From the NCBI GenBank assembly GCA_014281115.1, contig JACONQ010000009.1:1364001-1428000 (forward strand): 64,000 nucleotides of DNA. The letters are read 5' to 3'. Numbering within the stretch: position 1 is the first letter of the stretch; each line of letters begins with the position of its first letter. This document shows positions 58,180 to 64,000 of the stretch, piece by piece. The stretch comes from Laburnicola sp. R22_1 (lineage: Eukaryota > Ascomycota > Dothideomycetes > Pleosporales > Didymosphaeriaceae). Below the pieces are notes generated by a model that was given only the letters and a program-made list of their open reading frames with translations, was not told the DNA's origin and did no database searches. Both the position numbers and the translations under genes were made by a program.

Positions 58180-59891
58180 CTAGTTCCTCGCCCTACGAGG
58201 GGCGGAACCATGCTCACCGGAGTACTTGCGCTTTTGAAGGTTTGTATTGGCAGTGCTCTCATCATAGCCTTGGTCGCTCGTATACTCGAATTCCCCATCG
58301 ATATCGGAGTCGACATTCTGATCGCAATTGCCGAAATCCGCATCTGCGTTATCGGTTGCTTAAAAGGTTAGTTGCTTATTCGAAGCCGTTTCATACAAGG
58401 ATCAACAAACCAACTCCTCCAAGATCTGCTACCTCCAGGCTTGAGTCTCCCTCAACGAACCGTCGATATTCGTCCACGTCGAACGGGTTGTCGGGTAGAT
58501 TCTCCTGGCCATTGCCCACCCCAGTATACTCTCCTGCCTCTTTTGCGTCGAACGACAGAACATCTGGGCCAGCGGCTGGAAGCGCCTCTTGTAGTTCCTT
58601 TTTCTCTTTTTCCTCCACATCCCTGCCTCTCTGGATTCGCTTGGACCTATTGTCGTTCGCAACACGATTCTGCCTGGCGGTCCCAAGCATGATGTTCGGA
58701 AAGGCGACATGAGATTCGATGGTGCTACCTTTGAGAACGTTGTCGCATCGCGCTTTGTAGTTAGTGAGAACCTCGATGAGACAGTTCATGCGCTGCTCGA
58801 ATTTCCACTTCTTGGTACCGTTCAGTTTCTGTTTGAAGACTGGATCCTGTGACTTGAAGACTGCCGGGCCATGTGTATGTAATCGCTCGGCGGTATGCTA
58901 TTGCTATTAGTTATTGAATGAGGGGATGTCTTAGCGTACTACTCACAAGAATCTCCCAAGAAGCCTTCTCAAACGTCTTGCGACTGTAGAAGTCCTGATA
59001 AGTCGGGTTCTCCTCATCCAGGTTGCTCCATCTCTTCTTGAACACCGGTCCACCCTTGTCCTTCACATCTTCGATATTGAGAAATGCGCGTACCAGCTTC
59101 GTAATCCACTGCTTGCGCTCATCATCGTTGGTCGGCAGGCTGTCGTCGTTACGACGAAGGCCCCACTCCGACGGTCCGGTGTCCGCAACAGACTCTTCGT
59201 AGTTATTATAGTACAACTCAGGCGACGAAAGGGACTCGCTTGATGGTGTGTCGGATCGATCGTGAGCGCTGCCCTTCTTGACATCGATGGGGAATTTCGC
59301 TGTGTGCGTAGCGTTCGTACGAACAGGAAATTGAGGCATCATCTGCAACCTACTGGACTCTTTGTTCGGCTTAGTGGTAACGCCTACGTAAGGTGTGGCC
59401 GGGATGACTGGGCCAGTAGCTGGGGCCGTAGGCAGGATCATATGACCATAGTTTGGACGGCCATCAGGAAAGTAGCCAGAAAATCTGCCCATTATCGATT
59501 GCATATTTGCAACATTGACCTGCCGAACGGATCCTAGCGGCCCGAAGTAGATGAGGTGAGGATCCAATGCACGCAGCGTGTTCGCTCTATTCTTGGATGT
59601 GCCTTGTCCATATCCACCAGTCAACGGGAGGGCATTCGAATTTTGCGGCTGGGGCGCGGCTGACTTGTCGCCTTGATGAGGCTGGCTCGATCCGAACAAT
59701 TGGCTGTTCAATTGCGCTGTACCCTGCTGTAGGAGGGGGGCAGGGTCATCAGCCCCAAGGCGAACGAAATCGCTAGACGGAGCGGGCGCACGACCACCAG
59801 AAACAGCTGCAGGTGCATGAAGATTGAACATAGAAGAGACTCGAAAGCCATCTTTGGCCTCACGGCCAGCCTTTGCGGGCGTTCCTGTCAT
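58180..59891 (-). CDS. Tandem family member 3 (536 aa)
   Basis: The model joins 59891..58947, 58897..58411 and 58358..58180. Intron 1 (49 nt) falls right after ASWEIL; exon 2 begins HTAERLHTHGPAVF, the usual 'LH..GP' of the family. Intron 2 (52 nt, GTTTGT to AAG, branch CAACTAAC) is in phase 1 as in member 2. The core reads DERKQWITKLVRAFLNIED, VKDKGGPVFKKRWSNLDEE, then WKFEQRMNCLIEVLTNYKAR, CDNVLKGSTIESHVAF. The C-terminus is acidic then basic (NVDSDIDGEFEYTSDQGYDE; QKRKYSGEHGSAPRRARN). The second-intron donor is weak but the join gives a typical tail. Function unknown. Confidence 0.78.
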
Positions 59892-61472
59892 GTCAAGGTG
59901 CTTGTCGGTTGAGACAAGGTGCAAGGTGCCAAGGTACTGTTAAAAGGGATATGGGACAGGGAGAGGGAGTTACAAACCTTTTGGAGGATTTAGAGTTGAA
60001 AAGTTGGCTTTGATTCGCAGGTAGTTCACAACATTGACATTCGCCGCGACACTGTTGAACGTCGCGCGTGCGTCGGCCGCGTGTGTCGTGTACGTTGGCG
60101 TCTGGGGCAGCGGGGTCTTGAAAAGGTGCGACTAGCAACACGGATCTTTATGTCGCCGATAGCCCGGGTTATCGATAGGGTAGTTGATGGTGAAAGGAAG
60201 GTCTGGTTGCCCGGCCAGCGAAGTGGGTGAAAGACCTTTCCATACCACGACCATACTTCCTAAACTTTTCGGTCAGTGTAAACTCAACCAATGTTCTTCT
60301 TCTATTGGAACCACATCATAAATGGTGCAAAGAATGATTGCTTCAAGTAGTGGCGGATCGGGGCACATCTGAGCGCTGAGGATATGTACACGACACATCT
60401 AGCGGTGGCGAGCGCGTCGGCATGTCAATTAGACGAGCTACTGTCGGCGAGGTAGTGGAACAGGTTTTTATCACCAAGGCAGCTGAGCGAATCTTTGAAA
60501 AGCCTGTAATCTTCGATAAAATGGCCAATGCCTAGTATGATATATATGGAGAATGCCGGGAATAAGACATCATTGCCGTCTACATACACTTCAATCATAC
60601 CGCTAGAATCTGTCGTGAAGCCCTCTATTAATGCCACCCAAAACATCGGTTTAACTCTCCTCTGGTCCCGAGGGCGGACCTTCCGAGGTCGCATCGCTCA
60701 ACTGATACCTACCTAAGGTAAGGTACACATAGACATCTATGTGGATCACGATGGATGTCAGCGCCAATCTAAAGACATCCAAAAAAGAGTAACCAAACAG
60801 CTACGGAGACCTCACCGCATTATACACGCCAAATACTGTTCTTGCTATGCGGGTGTTTTATTTGCCCAGCAAACATGTTGGCGACGTTTTCCGTGGTTCT
60901 TCTCGTTTTCGGTATAGCTCAACATGGAGCGTTTAGACAAATTCTCACAACTCGTGAGACGATCCATGGCCAGATTGGACTTCGTCAAGAATGAGTGTGT
61001 GACGTTCTGGATATTGACGCGTGGGGCAAGACACTAGACAGAAGGTAGCATGGTTCGTGACGAATGTACAACTTAAGGTCCTCGTCAATGAGTACACTCA
61101 ATGAAGCAGAAAATTCCAAAGTAGTTGCTCAGATTTTTACAGTGGCGGACATGAAATAGAATAAACGTGTGATGATTCCACCTGAAACAGGTCTCTATGG
61201 CATGATTGCTGCGGCTATTGCAGCATCAAAGGCAAGAGCCACAAGCTCTAGAGAGTGGAGGTCTAGTGTCCATAATCTTTTTCTACCAAGTCTAACCGCA
61301 ACGTGTGAACCGAGACCCATGTAATAAGTTCAATGCCATGACGCAGCATAAACTACCATTGCAAGCCTCCAAAGACGCTCGTTTATACCGAATTCTCGTT
61401 GACAAGCACCCATATGAAACTCAGACCACTAATTGTAGTGATCTGCTGCATCCAAACGAGTATGAATGATAC
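59892..61472. other. Intergenic within the tandem array, 1.6 kb
   Basis: Contains one minor frame at 60425..60694 (minus, 89 codons, listed separately) and otherwise nothing recognisable. Confidence 0.45.
60425..60694 (-). CDS. Possible small hypothetical protein (89 aa)
   Basis: The frame begins with ATG and a basic stretch (MRPRKVRPRDQRRVK), then MIEVYVDGNDVLFPAF, SIYIILGIGHFIEDYRLFK and a Ser-rich end. Composition is protein-like, but nothing is recognised and it could be chance. It sits between family members 3 and 4. Confidence 0.25.
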   Translation of the reverse strand: MRPRKVRPRDQRRVKPMFWVALIEGFTTDSSGMIEVYVDGNDVLFPAFSIYIILGIGHFIEDYRLFKDSLSCLGDKNLFHYLADSSSSN

Positions 61473-63010
61473 CTACTCGTAAAATTGGTTGTAATCACCG
61501 TAGGTACCGTCGTCCTCGTCTTCGGATGGAGACTGCTCGACGTCCTGGTCCTCAAACTCCGTTCGACCACGCTTACGACCCACCGCCGAGAATTGGGCAC
61601 CAGCACCGATGTCGGGTGTGTCAACGATGGAGGGCGAGTTGAGACTGAAATCGGTATGAACAGCGGACTCATCTGCGTCTGTTTTGCATTAGCCAGCTAT
61701 TTGCGCGTGAGATCAATGCTGATACGCACCACCCTTCTTGGTCTTTGCATTGATGACGACTCTACCCTCCTTGAGGAACTTGCCGCGCCTATGGTTCTGT
61801 ATCTTATTGTTCGTCGTGCCTTTGAGTGCGTTCTTGGGCGTCGCGACCGTCAGGCCAATAGCATCGCCCTTCATCAAAGGGATGATGCGGGACTTGTACT
61901 GGCGGAGAAGATTGCAGATTTCCTTGATGCGCTGGCCAAAGGTCCAGTCTCGTGTACCTCGAAATGAGGCGAGGTACTTCTCGTCGTACGCGTTGAGAAT
62001 GTGTGGTCCCTCTGTATGCATTCGGTAGGTGAGTGTCTGTTGTGAAGTTAGTCAAGTCACGTAATGGCGTGAACATGTGGAAACCTTACCATCATATCCC
62101 AGCACACTTTCTCCATATGCTCACGCTTATAGTAAGTTTCATTGATGAATCGACTCTTGACAAGCCTGGAGTTGGTATCGAGGGACTGGCTGTTGTCGAG
62201 CATGGCCTGCAACAGGAGCTTGACAATCTTGCGCTTGTCCTCGTCTGACTGTGGCACAGTGCGGTCATTCTTGGGCGGCATCCAAGCCTCGGGGAGTTTG
62301 CCAAGGTCATGTGTGCAGGATGCCCAAGCTTCGCCCTGGCTTCTGAATGACAAGTTGATATCAGGGTCGGCCAGTTCCTGACTCTGGAGGGGGGATGCTT
62401 CATTGGAAGGCACGGCGAAACGAGAAGCTTCCTCGTTCGGAACCACCGGCAGGGAGTCCTTGGGGAGTCCACGACGAGTTCGCTTCTCCTTCGGCTCATT
62501 TTCGCCAGTTGAGGACTCCGACATCGCTGCCTTGCTGATCTTCACGCGCTTGGTGTGGACGAGAGGATCTATGAGCGGGTTGGGATTGGCCGACCTATGT
62601 TTTATCAGTAAGTATTGATTTTTCTAATGTCCTAGAGTAATTTGCCCATACCTATGGTACGCTGGGGCGGGGTCGTTGTTTTCCTCCATTTGGTTGGATT
62701 GGTCGTAGGTTGCGAATGAATATTGCTCGTTGGCCGAACGCACGTGTACCTGCTGGTGAGAATACGACCCAGAAGAGGGATACGTAAGATAGTCGGAAGG
62801 ACCGGGCTGTTCTGGGAAATAGAAGGTCTGCAACGGTTGCTCAACGTAACCCTGACCGCCTTGGACAGAATGGTCGCCAGGTATCTGTGCCTGTGGTGGT
62901 TGGACCGTACTGCCTGGGACATCTTGTATGAGTTGATCTGTTCCCCACAAATTGGTCGCATTGGCCTGACTAAAGCTAGACTCCAGCCAAGATAAATCGA
63001 AGTCGTTCAT
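61473..63010 (-). CDS. Tandem family member 4 (458 aa)
   Basis: The model joins 63010..62652, 62594..62090, 62036..61730 and 61678..61473. All three introns (51-57 nt) keep the frame. The N-terminus (MNDFDLSWLESSFSQANATN) is Gln/Tyr/Ser-rich and disordered. The core is DEDKRKIVKLLLQAMLDNSQ, NSRLVKSRFINETYYKREHM and EKVCWDMM, with a phase-0 intron directly after, as in members 2 and 3. Next are TLTYRMHTEGPHIL, WTFGQRIKEICNLLRQYKSR and IIPLMKGDAIGLTVATP. The last intron is in phase 1, again as in the others, and the tail has VGRKRGRTEFEDQDVE. It has one more intron than members 2 and 3, in the N-terminal part. Confidence 0.8.
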
Positions 63011-64000
63011 GGTTGGATTTGACGACAAGAAACTTGCAGACCACGTGAGGAGTTATCCTGGTAATGTTTTGGAATGGTACTTACTACGTACTCAGGTTGT
63101 ATAGAAAGACACCTAGGGGTTGAGGGCGATGTTGAGAGCCAGCGAGTGGTGAGCGTCGTGCAGACAGGGAAGGGATGGATTATATATCGAGGAGGGCACG
63201 CACGAGCCCGGCGGACAGCCGCAATGACCACCCATTGGGTGTGAAAAAACATCGACAGTGAATCCTCGGCGTCGAATCACTGTTTAGACAACAATGAGGG
63301 GGCAGATCTCCTATTTTCACCGACGAGTCTCGCAGTGTTTACGGAAAATTGGGACGGAACTTGAACTGCACGCCCGACCAGTAGTTTTGACCAATAAATC
63401 GACAACTAAATTTACGCAAAGTTATCCATCGACTGCAATAGATAGTGCAATAAGCTGTGGTACCTAGATATATCAGTTACCTGTGTTCTATACTTACTTC
63501 AATGTTCCCAAGAATACCACGAGATTACTCGGTTCCCTGTGGACGCTACTTCTTGAAAGAATTTATAGTGCAAGAATACTTCTCGGTTAACTTAGAAGCA
63601 ATTAATGAATGACCTACGTGTGCAAATGTTTGCTACAGTTTCGTGGCTAGCACGTGATTCGACACATCACACGGCTGCTGTACGTAGTAGCCGCTACGCC
63701 TGCTGTATGATACAGATAAAATGCGTCTAATCACTCTTTCTTTTGAAGCCTCGCATGCTTAGACTTTGGAAACAAGTCCCAGGAATACGCCGAGAGTAAG
63801 GTACACAATTGTTTGTGGCCATTGACCACGGAAAGTATTGCACAGCAGGGATAATATGTACTGAAAGCTGAAAAACTGAGCAAAAGCTAACTTTGAAGAT
63901 GATGAGAGGGTGCAAGTGCACATGAAGTCGATAACGGAGAAGATCTGATCTGGGAGCGGTAGCCTTGAGTCGAAAACAAATAGACAATAAACTGTTAGCA
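63011..64000. other. Right edge, no supported gene
   Basis: Promoter region of family member 4, then about 0.8 kb without a convincing frame. The minus-strand frame 63727..63987 shows no features. Confidence 0.4.

Noticed and set aside
1..64000. Search by eye for a biosynthetic core gene (PKS, NRPS, terpene synthase)
   Set aside because: The transporters and the Zn2Cys6 regulator might hint at a cluster, but no core enzyme is present in the window.
1..64000. tRNA and rRNA genes
   Set aside because: I recognised none, but a covariance-model search (tRNAscan-SE, Rfam) would be needed to exclude tRNAs.

Overview
The window looks like a chromosome segment of a filamentous ascomycete (Pezizomycotina, possibly Dothideomycetes; the class is an inference). 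Genes are on both strands and cut by short introns of about 45-130 nt with GTRHGN donors, CTRAY branch sites and YAG/AAG acceptors. Gene types are typical of moulds: MFS exporters, a Zn2Cys6 regulator, a HET-domain protein, F-box/BTB-like proteins. The transposons carry many stops that look like CAA/CAG to TAA/TAG changes, as expected from RIP (repeat-induced point mutation).

Layout. 0.4-0.8 kb: a possible small membrane protein. 1.0-11.2 kb: two divergent MFS transporter genes whose shared promoter holds three pogo/Fot1-type (Tc1/mariner) elements placed head to tail, each junction being one shared TA. 12.5-16.2 kb: a BTB protein, an acidic hypothetical protein and a 2EXR/F-box-like protein. 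16.3-22.7 kb: a hAT element with a perfect 8-bp target duplication; a second hAT, also with a perfect 8-bp duplication, sits inside its transposase gene. 23-29 kb: small hypothetical genes, a Zn2Cys6 regulator and a HET protein. 30.1-33.5 kb: a frame-broken bestrophin-like channel gene converging on a SET-domain gene whose frame also does not close.

34.4-42.8 kb is the metabolic core: RidA, adenine phosphoribosyltransferase, and one uninterrupted 710-codon ORF joining a complete homoserine kinase (threonine pathway) to a complete AIR synthetase (purine step 5), then a divergent AAA+ ATPase. Fungal AIR synthetase is normally the C-terminal half of Ade5,7, so this fusion is the most unusual gene in the window. 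43.3-49.4 kb: a GH-like secreted protein, an AT-hook protein and an F-box-like protein.

51.7-63.0 kb holds four paralogues of an uncharacterised fungal family in tandem on the minus strand (458-638 aa where the model closes). Each has a disordered N-terminus, a helical domain ending in a CW-type motif, a second helical segment and a basic KR-rich tail. Two intron positions and phases are shared by three of the four. The splice models are mine, built by requiring frame continuity and family-like sequence, without cDNA.
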